Shown one piece after another: positions 34,655 through 42,628 of a stretch of DNA of 64,000 nt. This stretch comes from Prevotella sp. GTDB taxonomy: Bacteria; Bacteroidota; Bacteroidia; Bacteroidales; Bacteroidaceae. How positions within the stretch are numbered: the first letter of the stretch is position 1; each line of letters begins with the position of its first letter. Location: assembly GCA_015060485.1 (NCBI GenBank), contig SUYI01000001.1, forward strand, positions 224,760 through 288,759, in the 5' to 3' direction. The notes beneath the pieces are model-generated. The model was not told the origin of the DNA. It searched no databases and saw nothing but the letters and a program-made list of their open reading frames with translations. Both the position numbers and the translations under genes were made by a program.

Positions 34655-35333
34655 TTTCTGTCGTGTTTACATTGTTAGTATTAATTGCCTCCATGGGACG
34701 GCCGTCCTTGTCGAGCTGGTGAAGCAGATAGTTGTTGACGATGCGCTGCAGTCGCTCGTCGGCGTGTATTAGCTTTTGCATCCGTTCTATATAAAGACTT
34801 TCGTCCACTTGGGTCAGTTCGCGTTCTATCTTGGCGATATAATAGTCGAGGCTGTCGGCAGTCGAGGCGGTACGCTGCGTGCTGCCCTCCCGGGCAGGAC
34901 TCGCAGTATGCTGTACTACTAATTGTCTGTCTGTTTGTTTTTTCCTACGTACCTCTGCGACCTCCGACGACTCTCGACTGATACCCACGGGTGTTACAGG
35001 TGCTTTTCCGTATGGAACGGACTCTTTTTCCGTGCTGAGTGGACTCCTTTTCCGTACAGGGCGGACTTTTTCGCTACTGGATATGGTCTCGTCCTGCCTT
35101 ATGTTTGGATTCAGATTGAGTGTCAGGAGCAGCAGGACACCGGCAGCAACCGCTATAGCCGAGTAGATGTAGAGTCTGGTTCGTTTGGCAGACTTTCTTT
35201 CCGGCCCGTCGTCCATGGGTAGCACATCCATATCGGGCAGACTGTCCATGATGCGGTCTGTCAGCTCGTCGGGGTTGATGACGTCTGGCTGCTGTTGTTG
35301 CAGTTGGGTCAATATGTCGTCAATTCTCTTCAT
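34644..35333 (-). CDS. Membrane anti-sigma-like protein 2
   Basis: The 229-residue protein has a short cytoplasmic N-terminus (1-50), a membrane helix (54-73, LYIYSAIAVAAGVLLLLTLN), a Ser/Pro-rich periplasmic linker and a helical end (ADSLDYYIAKIERELTQVDE). It overlaps the sigma gene by 14 nt and the thioredoxin-like gene by 11 nt, so the three are a tightly coupled operon. The anti-sigma role is inferred from context. Confidence 0.7.
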   Translation of the reverse strand: MKRIDDILTQLQQQQPDVINPDELTDRIMDSLPDMDVLPMDDGPERKSAKRTRLYIYSAIAVAAGVLLLLTLNLNPNIRQDETISSSEKVRPVRKRSPLSTEKESVPYGKAPVTPVGISRESSEVAEVRRKKQTDRQLVVQHTASPAREGSTQRTASTADSLDYYIAKIERELTQVDESLYIERMQKLIHADERLQRIVNNYLLHQLDKDGRPMEAINTNNVNTTENEE

Positions 35334-35877
35334 ATCCTAAATCTTTTAGTCGCTTACGTATGGTTTGCCGGGCCACATACAGGTTGCTTTTCAGCTGTCG
35401 GGCGTCCATGTCGGTCATCTCTTCAGCCTCCTGCGGGGAGAGCCCTTCGAGTTGGCAGAGGGAGAAGGCAATGCGCTGTTTCTCGCTCAGTCCCTCAGCC
35501 AGCAGTCGCACGATGGCTGCCCATTCAGCGTTTTCCATTTGCCGTTGGCTGTTGTCGTCAGAGGCGAAACGGTGAAGCGTGCGCTCATCGTCAGGCAGGG
35601 GAACAACAGGTCTCTGGCGTTTCAGCCGGTCCAGGCACAGTCGTGTGGCTATGGTGTATAGCCAGGTTTTGAATGGCTTCTGAGGGTCGTAGCTTCTGAT
35701 ACCTCGCCATACTCGGATAAAAGTTTCCTGCACCACGTCTTTTGCCTCTTCCTCGTCAGCCAGCATCTTCAGCGATAGCGAGAAAACCATGCGTTGGTAG
35801 CTTTGCACTACCTCGCGGAACGCGGCCTTGTCGCCGCGCTGGCATCGTGTGATGATTTCGCTGTCTGTCTGTATCAT
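35320..35877 (-). CDS. ECF sigma factor 2
   Basis: The ATG at 35877 gives 185 residues. Region 2 is clear (YQRMVFSLSLKMLADEEEAK, DVVQETFIRVWRGIRSYD, PFKTWLYTIATRLCLDRLKR), as is region 4 (LSEKQRIAFSLCQLEGLSPQ with LKSNLYVARQTIRKRLK). The longer upstream frame would run through the promoter and is rejected. Confidence 0.9.
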   Translation of the reverse strand: MIQTDSEIITRCQRGDKAAFREVVQSYQRMVFSLSLKMLADEEEAKDVVQETFIRVWRGIRSYDPQKPFKTWLYTIATRLCLDRLKRQRPVVPLPDDERTLHRFASDDNSQRQMENAEWAAIVRLLAEGLSEKQRIAFSLCQLEGLSPQEAEEMTDMDARQLKSNLYVARQTIRKRLKDLGYEEN

Positions 35878-35989
35878 ACTCTGTTGCTGGTGTCTGCTCT
35901 TTAATAAGTATACGATGTTGGAAAGCAAAAGTCGAAAGGCAGGGGCTCTTTTTTGGCGGGAAGCGTCTCGTTTCTTTACTTTTCCTGTG

Positions 35990-35997
35990 CAAAGATA
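35990..35997 (-). promoter_or_regulatory. -7 box of ECF sigma 2 operon
   Basis: TATCTTTG on the minus strand matches TAnnTTTG, with a 5' leader of roughly 105 nt to the ATG at 35877. The TGTCAG operator at 36024-36052 lies just upstream on this strand, so it could control both directions. Confidence 0.55.
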
Positions 35998-36023
35998 GCA
36001 TTTATTTCCGATTGCGTGCCACA

Positions 36024-36056
36024 CTCAGACAGAAATGTCAGACAAATGTCAGACTT
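36024..36056. promoter_or_regulatory. TGTCAG direct-repeat operator A
   Basis: Two copies of ATGTCAG at 36035 and 36046 have an 11-bp period, preceded by a weaker third unit (36024-36034). The layout TGTCA-N6-TGTCA is like that of PhoB/OmpR-family boxes. The last ATGTCAG ends exactly 32 bp before the -7 box at 36085. The same arrangement occurs at 41978 and 44831. Confidence 0.8.
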
Positions 36057-36084
36057 CTTTTTCGCCCAATAACGCGATTGTTGG

Positions 36085-36092
36085 TACCTTTG
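36085..36092 (+). promoter_or_regulatory. -7 box of the DUF2723 gene
   Basis: TACCTTTG, 23 nt before the ATG at 36116. No TTTG is seen at the normal -33 spacing; a TTTTTCG tract 20 bp upstream is shared with the two sister promoters, so activation via the TGTCAG operator is likely. Confidence 0.65.
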
Positions 36093-36115
36093 CCGAAAAA
36101 ATCAAGCGAAGCATT

Positions 36116-38968
36116 ATGCAACAAACAACATTCCAAAAAATCAACACCTGTATGGCGTGGCTCATGTTTGCCATCGCCGCTATCGTCTACGGACTGACCA
36201 TCGAACCGACGGCCAGCTTGTGGGATTGTCCTGAATTTATTGCTTGTGGCTACAAGCTGGAAATCGGCCACCCGCCTGGTGCGCCTATTTTCATGCTGGT
36301 AGCTAACCTTTTCTCTCAGTTTGCCAGCGACACGACTCATGTTGCGATGATGGTCAATCTGCTGTCAGCGCTCTTGAGCGCAGGCTGCATCTTCTTCCTA
36401 TTTCTCACTATCACGCATTTAAGTGAAAAGGTAATAGTGAATAGTGAAAAATCCCTTCAACAGGTCATCACTATCGAAGCCTGTGGCGTTGTAGGTGCAC
36501 TGGCCTATACCTTCAGCGACACCTTTTGGTTCTCGGCTGTTGAAGCAGAAGTCTACGCTTTCTCCAGTTTCCTGACGGCTCTGATGTTCTGGCTGATACT
36601 GAAATGGGAAGATCGACAGGAGGATCGCTGGATTATATTGATAGCCTATATCACCGGCCTTTCCATTGGTGTCCATCTGCTCTGTCTGCTTTGTCTGCCC
36701 GCTATGTCATTAGTGGTCTATTTCCGTCAGGCCAAGCGTGTCACAACTATGGGTATACTGAAGACATTGGCGGTAGGAGGCTTGCTTGTTGGCTTTATCC
36801 TCTATGGACTTATTCCCGGCATCGTCAAGATGGGCGGCTGGGCGGAACTGCTATTTACCAACCTGTTGGGTTGCCCCTACAACACAGGACTCATCATCTA
36901 CATCATTGTGCTGACAGCGTTGCTCATTATAGCCTATTATAAGGTAAAACGGAGGATACTTAAATTGTCGCTGGCCTGCATCATGATGATACTGGCAGGA
37001 TATAGCAGTTATGGCGTTATCTTTATCCGCGCCAATGCCAATACGCCGATGTGTGAGAATGCACCAGGCAACATTTTCGCCTTGGGCAGCTATCTGAACC
37101 GCGAACAATATGGAGATACTCCGCTCCTTTACGGCCCTGCATATTGCAGCGAACTGGACCGTGAACCCGAAGGTGAGTATTTGGTTCCTAAGCACAAGGA
37201 AGGAAAGGCTATTTACCGTCCCTCTGCTGATTCTACTAAACAGGAATACGAGTTGATTCGTCACGACATCAAATATCTGTATAAAGAAAATATGTTTTTT
37301 CCCCGTATGCACTCTGGGCAGCATACCAAGGCCTATGAGGATTGGATGGGTGGAGTCAGGAAGGAAGGGAATCTGCCCACCTTTGCCGAGAACCTGCGCT
37401 TCTTCATCTCCTATCAGGTAAACTTCATGTACTGGCGCTATTTCCTGTGGAACTTCGTGGGACGCCAGAACAATATTCAAGGTCATGGCGAAGTGGAACA
37501 CGGAAACTGGATAACAGGCATCCGGTGGATAGACGACTGGCTGTTGGGCTGCGATACGTCGAAGCTGCCGTCAGACTTGGCAGAGAACAAAGGCCGCAAC
37601 GTGTTTTATGGTCTGCCGCTACTGCTTGGCTTGGCAGGCATCTTCTGGCAATGGCGCAAAGGTCGCGAGGGCAAACAGCAACTCTGGATTGTAGCCCTGC
37701 TGTTCGTGATGACAGGATTGGCCATCGTGGTTTATCTGAATCAGACACCACTCCAGCCTCGCGAGCGTGACTATGCCTATGCCGGCTCCTTCTATGCCTT
37801 TGCCATTTGGATAGGTCTGGGAGCGGGACTAATCAGTGAAAAGTTAAGAGTGAAGAGTGAAAAATTTGCTACCGCCGTTACAGCTATTGTTTGTACTATC
37901 TGTCTAGCTGTTCCACTACAGATGGCATCGCAGACATGGGATGACCACGACCGCTCAGACCGCTACACCTGTCGCGACTTCGGTGCAAACTATCTGATGA
38001 CCATGCAGGACGAAGGCAACCCTATCATCCTGACGAATGGTGACAACGACACGTTCCCGCTATGGTATAATCACGAGGTGGAGGGCGTGCGTACCGACAC
38101 CCGCGATGTCAATATGGAATATCTGCAAACCGACTGGTATATCGACCAGATGAAACGTCCTGCCTACGACTCGCCGGCCCTTCCCATCAGCCTAAAGCAC
38201 GAGGACTACCAAGAGGGCCGGCTTGAATATCTGCCCATCAGTACCGACAGCCTGACTATTGGATCAGGGAAAGACGAGATGGTCATACGATTCAAAGGAA
38301 AGCAGGGACTCTACAAAAACGAGCTGATGGTGCTGGAGATGCTTTCGCACGCTGACTGGAGCCGTCCCGTATACATGTCTATCAACTCCGGAGGCGACTA
38401 TCTGTCGTTCCTTGAAGGCCATCTGGTGCTGGAAGGTCTCGCCTACCGTATATCGCCACAGGCTAAGGGTAAGCAGGTGGACGTGGAACGGCTATACGAC
38501 AACATCATGCATCGCTTCCGTTATGGTAATCTGAAGGCTCAGGGAATCTATGTCGATGAAGACGTGAAACGCCTGGCCAATACGCATCAGCTCATTATGG
38601 GCATACTCATCGACTCACTGCTGCAGCAAGGCGACACCAAGCAGGCATTGACCGTCTGTCGGAAGTGGCAACAGGAGATGCCCTGCGAAAACGTTCCCTA
38701 TACAGATGCTGCTCTTTCTATGGCCCGTTGTTATTATCAGACCAATCACCCCAAACAGGGCGACGAAATCGTCAACAGTCTGTTGCGCCGCTCAGAAGAG
38801 TGGCTTTCGTGGATAGAGACCATCAATCCTTCACGCCGCTTAGGCTCTCATTACTCCCAGCTCACTTGGATGCAAACCATGCAGCAGGCCCTGTCAATGG
38901 CGGTAGAATTTGAAAGAAACGAAATCTATCATCAATATATCAAACAATATGAAAACTACATCAAATAA
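36116..38968 (+). CDS. DUF2723 polytopic membrane protein (putative protein glycosyltransferase)
   Basis: The 950-residue protein has a GT-C-like layout: about ten membrane helices in the first ~590 residues, an early loop with conserved acidic residues (LWDCPEFIACGYKLEIGHPP), a later QPRERDYAYAGSFYAF motif, and a soluble C-terminal part with NGDNDTFPLWYNHEVEGVRT. The family is widespread in Bacteroidetes and, as I recall, is linked to protein O-glycosylation; I cannot confirm activity here. The start is the ATG at 36116 after the promoter. Two in-frame repeat insertions are seen (residues ~102-113 and ~573-584). Confidence 0.82.
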   Translation: MQQTTFQKINTCMAWLMFAIAAIVYGLTIEPTASLWDCPEFIACGYKLEIGHPPGAPIFMLVANLFSQFASDTTHVAMMVNLLSALLSAGCIFFLFLTITHLSEKVIVNSEKSLQQVITIEACGVVGALAYTFSDTFWFSAVEAEVYAFSSFLTALMFWLILKWEDRQEDRWIILIAYITGLSIGVHLLCLLCLPAMSLVVYFRQAKRVTTMGILKTLAVGGLLVGFILYGLIPGIVKMGGWAELLFTNLLGCPYNTGLIIYIIVLTALLIIAYYKVKRRILKLSLACIMMILAGYSSYGVIFIRANANTPMCENAPGNIFALGSYLNREQYGDTPLLYGPAYCSELDREPEGEYLVPKHKEGKAIYRPSADSTKQEYELIRHDIKYLYKENMFFPRMHSGQHTKAYEDWMGGVRKEGNLPTFAENLRFFISYQVNFMYWRYFLWNFVGRQNNIQGHGEVEHGNWITGIRWIDDWLLGCDTSKLPSDLAENKGRNVFYGLPLLLGLAGIFWQWRKGREGKQQLWIVALLFVMTGLAIVVYLNQTPLQPRERDYAYAGSFYAFAIWIGLGAGLISEKLRVKSEKFATAVTAIVCTICLAVPLQMASQTWDDHDRSDRYTCRDFGANYLMTMQDEGNPIILTNGDNDTFPLWYNHEVEGVRTDTRDVNMEYLQTDWYIDQMKRPAYDSPALPISLKHEDYQEGRLEYLPISTDSLTIGSGKDEMVIRFKGKQGLYKNELMVLEMLSHADWSRPVYMSINSGGDYLSFLEGHLVLEGLAYRISPQAKGKQVDVERLYDNIMHRFRYGNLKAQGIYVDEDVKRLANTHQLIMGILIDSLLQQGDTKQALTVCRKWQQEMPCENVPYTDAALSMARCYYQTNHPKQGDEIVNSLLRRSEEWLSWIETINPSRRLGSHYSQLTWMQTMQQALSMAVEFERNEIYHQYIKQYENYIK
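36417..36455. repeat. In-frame GTGAA-rich repeat in DUF2723 gene, copy 1
   Basis: Tandem-like units AGTGAAAAGGTAATAGTGAA and TAGTGAAAAAT encode LSEKVIVNSEKS in a loop between membrane helices. The composition is unlike the surrounding gene and like intergenic repeats of this genome. Confidence 0.65.
37832..37867. repeat. In-frame GTGAA-rich repeat in DUF2723 gene, copy 2
   Basis: Units AGTGAAAAGTTAAGAGTGAA and GAGTGAAAAATT encode ISEKLRVKSEKF between two membrane helices. It closely resembles copy 1 at 36417. Confidence 0.65.
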
Positions 38969-39146
38969 GTATTTCATTGCATCCTGTGTCCTCATCTTCG
39001 CAGGCTATATCCTGATGTCCGGACCTGGAAGCACAGAACAGTCTTTCAATCCCGACATCTTCTCTACCCGAAGAATAGTCATTGCGCCCATGTTATGTAT
39101 GGCGGGCTACCTGACGATCATCGTTGGCATCTTGCGCAGAAGATGA
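38949..39146 (+). CDS. DUF3098-type small membrane protein
   Basis: The ATG at 38949 overlaps the DUF2723 stop by 20 nt and gives 65 residues with two membrane helices (FIASCVLIFAGYILMSGPG and RRIVIAPMLCMAGYLTIIVG). The family pattern is GYILMSG...FNPDIFSTRRI. Its function is unknown. Translational coupling ties it to the DUF2723 protein. Confidence 0.8.
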   Translation: MKTTSNKYFIASCVLIFAGYILMSGPGSTEQSFNPDIFSTRRIVIAPMLCMAGYLTIIVGILRRR

Positions 39147-39157
39147 AGTCATAGGGG

Positions 39158-39193
39158 CTGGTCGCTTGTTTCCAGCCAGAAACAAGCAACCAG
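39158..39193. terminator. Terminator hairpin, copy 2
   Basis: CTGGTCGCTTGTTTC pairs with 39179-39193 (one mismatch, 6-nt loop) and is followed by TTTT. Compared with copy 1 at 32635, two base pairs have changed on both arms together (A-T to T-A, C-G to T-A), while the overall stem is preserved. Confidence 0.75.
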
Positions 39194-39213
39194 TTTTCTC
39201 TAATGGATATGAA

Positions 39214-39828
39214 TTATTCCGCTATTTTTCGTAGTGTCTCTGATAGTTCGTCTACCGTCTGCGGAGATGCTATAATGGTGCCGTTTTTGTCGATGACGAG
39301 GGTCTCGGGCCAGGAGTTGATACCATACACTCCAGCTGCCTTGGTAGTCAGCTGTGGCCAGGGCAGTTGTTCGTCTTTTACGCGCTCTTTCCAACGCTGG
39401 CCGTTATCCATACCATCCGTAGCCAGGCTGACTATCTGTAGCCCTTTCGTCGTATGGTATTTGTTATAAAGCGTGCGCAACTGGGGCAGGATGTCGTATT
39501 CGCCACGATGCCAGCTCTCCCAAAAGTGCAGCACCACATAATCCCGTCCGATGTATTCGTGCAGCTGGTGATACTCGCCTAAGGTGTCAGCCAGCAGGAT
39601 GTCAGTATAACGGGTGTTGGGACGACGCTTCTCCAGTCCTGCTGCATATTCACGCACAGGTGACAAGAGAGGATGTTTGGCATAGCGGTAGTCTGGGCGG
39701 AGAAACGGCTTTAGTTCGTCGTAAGTCAGTTCGGTATAGTTATGGAAAAGCGCATAAATAGCCAGCAGACTATCCTTGCCGGAGAAGATGGCCTGTCGGA
39801 AACGCTGGATTCTCTTTTGGGTGGCATC
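39214..39828 (-). pseudogene. Truncated copy of the thioredoxin-like gene (3' part)
   Basis: This is a collinear 614-bp copy of 32690-33304 without indels. I count about nine differences, seven of them clustered near 39325; the rest is identical. It covers the C-terminal ~200 residues, including the degenerate thioredoxin domain, and stops abruptly at 39828, where unrelated sequence begins. No signal peptide or start is present, so it is presumably non-functional. A TTG/ATG start at 39666 could yield only a cytoplasmic fragment. Confidence 0.85.
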
Positions 39829-40045
39829 TAAACAGCCGTTTGACTTATACCGACATGAACGATGGCGGTACGCTGCACAACTACGGCTGGGACCTCTTTT
39901 TACTCAGCAGCGCTTCTCGCTCAGCGTCAGCTATCGCTTTGGCGAACTGAAAGCCAGTGTGCGTAAGGCCGAGCGCACCATCAGCAACGACGACCTGAAA
40001 GGTGGAGGCAGCCGAGGTGGTTCTGGTGGAGAAAGCAGTAATTAG
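39829..40045 (+). pseudogene. 3' stub of an outer membrane beta-barrel gene
   Basis: The final frame reads QRFSLSVSYRFGELKASVRK and ends with a Gly/Ser-rich tail. This is the typical last strand and tail of Bacteroidetes outer membrane barrel/TonB-type proteins. Just upstream, another frame (TLHNYGWDLF) looks like the preceding strand, so a frameshift lies near the T-run at 39896. The rest of the gene is absent; the junction with the thioredoxin-like copy is at 39828/39829. Confidence 0.65.
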
Positions 40046-40050
40046 ACGCA

Positions 40051-40662
40051 TCATCTCTTTACCCACACTTTGAAGGCATGAGAGCCACGAGTGGTAAGGC
40101 CTGAAGTTGGGTCGGACGTAAAACGCTTCAACTCCTGCGATGCACCACTACGACTAAGTCCGGTGATAATGGTGTAATCCGTCAGCGTCATCTGACTGTT
40201 CTTTTCAATGAATTCGAGTGCCTTTGCTAGTCGCTGTGCTGGTGTGGTCTTCAGCTTTTTGTAACGCTTTACGCCAGGCTCAGCGCGCTCAAAAGTGTTT
40301 TGCCGGTTGATGGTTTTCAGCAGGTTCTTGTCTACCTTGAAGTTCACGCTTCTGGCGTTAACGTGCCGATAGCTGCTCTTGTCTTTATCATCAGGCGAGT
40401 CGCAGAAACCCAGCGACAACGAGAACACGCCAAGTCCGTCAATTTTGATGTTGTGTCCCATTGGCAGCACATCGATCACCGTCTCTACCAGCGTATCGAT
40501 CACACCTCGAATCGTAGCCTCGCTGAAGGCTGGCGAATGTGTGTGGATGCGCTTTATCACTTGTGCGTAATCGAACATCGTATAGGTCTGCATTTTCGGA
40601 TAGGGCGCCTTCTTCTTGTTCGCCATTCCATCAGCCATCTCTTGGAGAATATAATTTGCCAT
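40051..40662 (-). CDS. HU-HIG-like DNA-binding protein
   Basis: The 203-residue protein matches the Bacteroidetes HU-like family with an N-terminal HU fold (VIKRIHTHSPAFSEATIRGV, LPMGHNIKIDGLGVFSLSLG, NARSVNFKVDKNLL). A C-terminal domain of ~55 residues (MTLTDYTIITGLSRSGASQE) resembles a small winged helix. Such proteins are nucleoid-associated or element-encoded. Its proximity to duplication scars is notable but may be coincidental. Confidence 0.82.
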   Translation of the reverse strand: MANYILQEMADGMANKKKAPYPKMQTYTMFDYAQVIKRIHTHSPAFSEATIRGVIDTLVETVIDVLPMGHNIKIDGLGVFSLSLGFCDSPDDKDKSSYRHVNARSVNFKVDKNLLKTINRQNTFERAEPGVKRYKKLKTTPAQRLAKALEFIEKNSQMTLTDYTIITGLSRSGASQELKRFTSDPTSGLTTRGSHAFKVWVKR

Positions 40663-40822
40663 AGCCTTATTGTTTCTTTTCTTTGTCCTTATCTTTTTGT
40701 TTTCTCTTAGTTTTCTATTAGTAATTCAAAGTCTTTAAACATAAGTTCAAGGTTCTATAAACTTATATTCGTAGTACTTTGTATACATATTCAAAGACTA
40801 AGTATATCTTTTTCTTGGCTAC

Positions 40823-40853
40823 AAAAATACAAATAGTTTTCAAAGTAACAAAA
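40823..40853 (-). promoter_or_regulatory. Promoter of the HU-like gene
   Basis: On the minus strand TTTG (40850-40853), a 19-bp spacer and TATTTTTG (40823-40830) make a full consensus match, giving a leader of about 150 nt. Confidence 0.7.
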
Positions 40854-40963
40854 TATTTCTTTAGTTTTCTTGTGATTTACTCGTCTAAGAACAAGGATTT
40901 GTCGTTAACGGGTTTTGAATAAGGATAAATTATGCTAAACGATTTGTTTAAAATAAAGAAGTC

Positions 40964-40971
40964 TATCTTTG
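40964..40971 (+). promoter_or_regulatory. -7 box for the gene at 40978
   Basis: TATCTTTG ends 6 nt before the ATG at 40978. TTTG at 40943-40946 is a possible -33 element with a short 17-bp spacer. Confidence 0.55.
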
Positions 40972-40977
40972 CAGACG

Positions 40978-41484
40978 ATGAGAAAGATGCGGATAACAAT
41001 GCTTCTTGCAGTCCTTATGTATAGTCTGTTGCTCTCGGCTCAACGCCAGCTCAGAGTGGTGGATGTGGAGACGCTGATGCCTGTGGCTGGGGCTAACGTC
41101 GTCACAAAAGAACGTGCAGCTCAGACGGACTCGATGGGGTGCATCACAGTGTCCGACAGTTGCAGAACGCTTGTGTTCTCGCATGTCAACTACGAGAGCC
41201 GTATGCTCAATCTGGAGGAGGTGAAGGATACGGTATTTCTGATTTCGAAATTGCTGAACCTGAAGGAAATCGTGGTGTTTGGACAGAAAAAACGCGACGA
41301 TAAACTGAAGGATCTGAAAAGCCACTTGGGCTTAAGGCCGACAGATGCGCAACTGATAGCAGCAAACCCTGCCTCAGGTATGAATTTGTTTGGACTCATT
41401 GGTAAACTCATTCCCAAGAAGTGGCGCAAAAGCAAAAAAGCCGCCCGCCGCGAGCGACTCAAGCAAATCATTGAAGAATACTGA
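40978..41484 (+). CDS. Secreted protein with carboxypeptidase-regulatory-like domain
   Basis: The product is about 168 residues from ATG 40978 (or 165 from 40987). A signal peptide (MRITMLLAVLMYSLLLSAQ) is followed by a beta-sandwich of the type found at the start of TonB-linked proteins (LRVVDVETLMPVAGANVVTK, GCITVSDSCRTLVFSHVNYE, LNLKEIVVFGQ). A basic C-terminal tail follows (KKWRKSKKAARRERLKQ). Its function is unknown; an envelope role is likely. Confidence 0.65.
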   Translation: MRKMRITMLLAVLMYSLLLSAQRQLRVVDVETLMPVAGANVVTKERAAQTDSMGCITVSDSCRTLVFSHVNYESRMLNLEEVKDTVFLISKLLNLKEIVVFGQKKRDDKLKDLKSHLGLRPTDAQLIAANPASGMNLFGLIGKLIPKKWRKSKKAARRERLKQIIEEY

Positions 41485-41505
41485 CGCTTCAAAATATAAT
41501 ATACA

Positions 41506-41969
41506 ATGAAACAGAGATATGCAGTCATCGTGCTATTTGCACTCATTATCGCTTCAAGCTTTACCAGCTTGGATAGTTACAGAATGACAAGCAGGATGGT
41601 GAACGAGGATATGGACAGGGCGCTGGCGCTGGCCGCTTCTATCGCAGAAAGAAGTATGAGCCGCTATTGTCGGGCATGACTCATTATGGCGGATTGCGAT
41701 TCTCTGAATCAGAAAGTCGATTCTATGCTGAAGATGGTCACCAAGTTCAACTCACTCCCATGCAGCACCAGCTAATGGAGATGTTCTTCCTGTCGCCAAC
41801 CCATTCGCTGACGAAATCAGAAATCTGTGCTGCCCTTTGGCCCAAGAAGCCCGATGCCAGCGAGACGCTCTATACACTTATCAAGAGGCTGAAGCCCGTC
41901 ATTGAACAACATTCTGACTTGAAAATCGAGTCTGACAGAGGAAAGGCCTATGAACTAAAAATCAAATAG
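41506..41969 (+). pseudogene. Frameshifted copy of the winged-helix regulator
   Basis: The first 45 codons match the regulator at 31937 (MKQRYAVIVLFALIIASSFT). Then 223 nt corresponding to 32066-32288, most of the periplasmic segment and part of helix 2, are missing. Because 223 is not a multiple of three, the frame shifts and ends at a TGA near 41680. The winged-helix part from 41679 on is intact in the other frame. About 190 bp of it are identical to the first copy, then similarity drops. Confidence 0.85.
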
Positions 41970-41977
41970 TTAGTAGT

Positions 41978-42010
41978 CTGACAGACAAATGTCAGGGAAA
42001 TGTCAGACAG
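41978..42010. promoter_or_regulatory. TGTCAG direct-repeat operator B
   Basis: Units CTGACAGACAA, ATGTCAGGGAA and ATGTCAGACAG follow one another with an 11-bp period (41978, 41989, 42000). The last ATGTCAG ends 32 bp before the -7 box at 42039. The site begins 8 nt after the stop of the winged-helix pseudogene. Confidence 0.8.
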
Positions 42011-42038
42011 TTTTTTCGAGAAGAAAGGAATCTCTTCG

Positions 42039-42046
42039 TACCTTTG
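42039..42046 (+). promoter_or_regulatory. -7 box for the gene at 42077
   Basis: TACCTTTG. The 32 bp between operator and box share TTTTTTCG and GGAATCTCTTCG with operator C, showing that B and C are copies of one module. Confidence 0.65.
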
Positions 42047-42076
42047 CGACTGAAATCGCAAAGATATCGAAGAGAA

Positions 42077-42628
42077 ATGAGAAAGGCAGTATTCATATTT
42101 ATTACCTTCATCCTCGTAGCGGTGAACATCGACTGGATTCATTCTTGTGCCGACCTGAAGTCACACAAGGAGGTATTCGGACATTACCTTAATTACGCTG
42201 ACATGTACGAATACAGGGACAAGGACTATGACTACGTTGTTCGCATCCCGTCGTTCTTCAATGCCCAGCCTGATTCGCTGCAGGAGGAAAAAGGCCGCAT
42301 GCGCTTCGAATATGGCGACCAGTGGATAACGCTTGTCATCGAAAGCCATGTGATGAACAACAATGGGATGTCAATCCAAGCAGGGATGGACACGCTGGCG
42401 CAAGTTCTTCATGCCACCGATAGTAGGATGGGCGAGGATTCTTTTACCCTGTCTGGTCCGCAATGTGAGAATGGCAGCCGCATCGAGGGCTACAGCTATT
42501 ACACCAAGGTCGTGGTCAATCACAAATTCTGGTTTTTCTATACGATGATCTATCCCGATGACTATAGAGATGTCCTTACCCGTCTTTTCAAGGAGATAGA
42601 CGACTGGCAGATATGGGAACACCTTTAG
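42077..42628 (+). CDS. Secreted or membrane-anchored protein of unknown function
   Basis: I do not recognise the 183-residue protein. The ATG at 42077 gives an N-terminal hydrophobic segment (KAVFIFITFILVAVNIDW) that is either a signal peptide or an anchor, followed by a soluble mixed alpha/beta domain with VVRIPSFFNAQPDSLQEEKG and a C-terminal FFYTMIYPDDYRDVLTRLFK. It is transcribed from a TGTCAG-operator promoter and precedes ECF module 3 by 73 nt. Confidence 0.65.
   Translation: MRKAVFIFITFILVAVNIDWIHSCADLKSHKEVFGHYLNYADMYEYRDKDYDYVVRIPSFFNAQPDSLQEEKGRMRFEYGDQWITLVIESHVMNNNGMSIQAGMDTLAQVLHATDSRMGEDSFTLSGPQCENGSRIEGYSYYTKVVVNHKFWFFYTMIYPDDYRDVLTRLFKEIDDWQIWEHL

Larger units (their letters stand above)
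40663..40977. other. AT-rich divergent intergenic region
   Basis: The region holds two promoters: for the HU-like gene (minus, 40823-40853) and for the gene at 40978 (plus, -7 box at 40964). Otherwise I see only A/T-rich sequence and short CTTTGAA/TTCAAAG-type words. Confidence 0.6.

Noticed and set aside
39200..39394. Small frames opposite or shifted within the thioredoxin-like copies that are shared by both copies.
   Set aside because: They recur only because the DNA is duplicated; there is no independent evidence of coding.
39776..40045. An intact 89-residue gene reading from the thioredoxin-like copy into the barrel stub.
   Set aside because: Its first part is antisense to the duplicated thioredoxin-like fragment and crosses the junction at 39828; only the final ~45 codons resemble a protein family.
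35999..42196. Short or N-terminally extended frames beginning MSDKCQ or MSGKCQ at 36035, 41989 and 44842 that look like a conserved peptide.
   Set aside because: They are translations of the TGTCAG operator and promoter; the similarity reflects the shared regulatory DNA. The true starts lie downstream of the -7 boxes.
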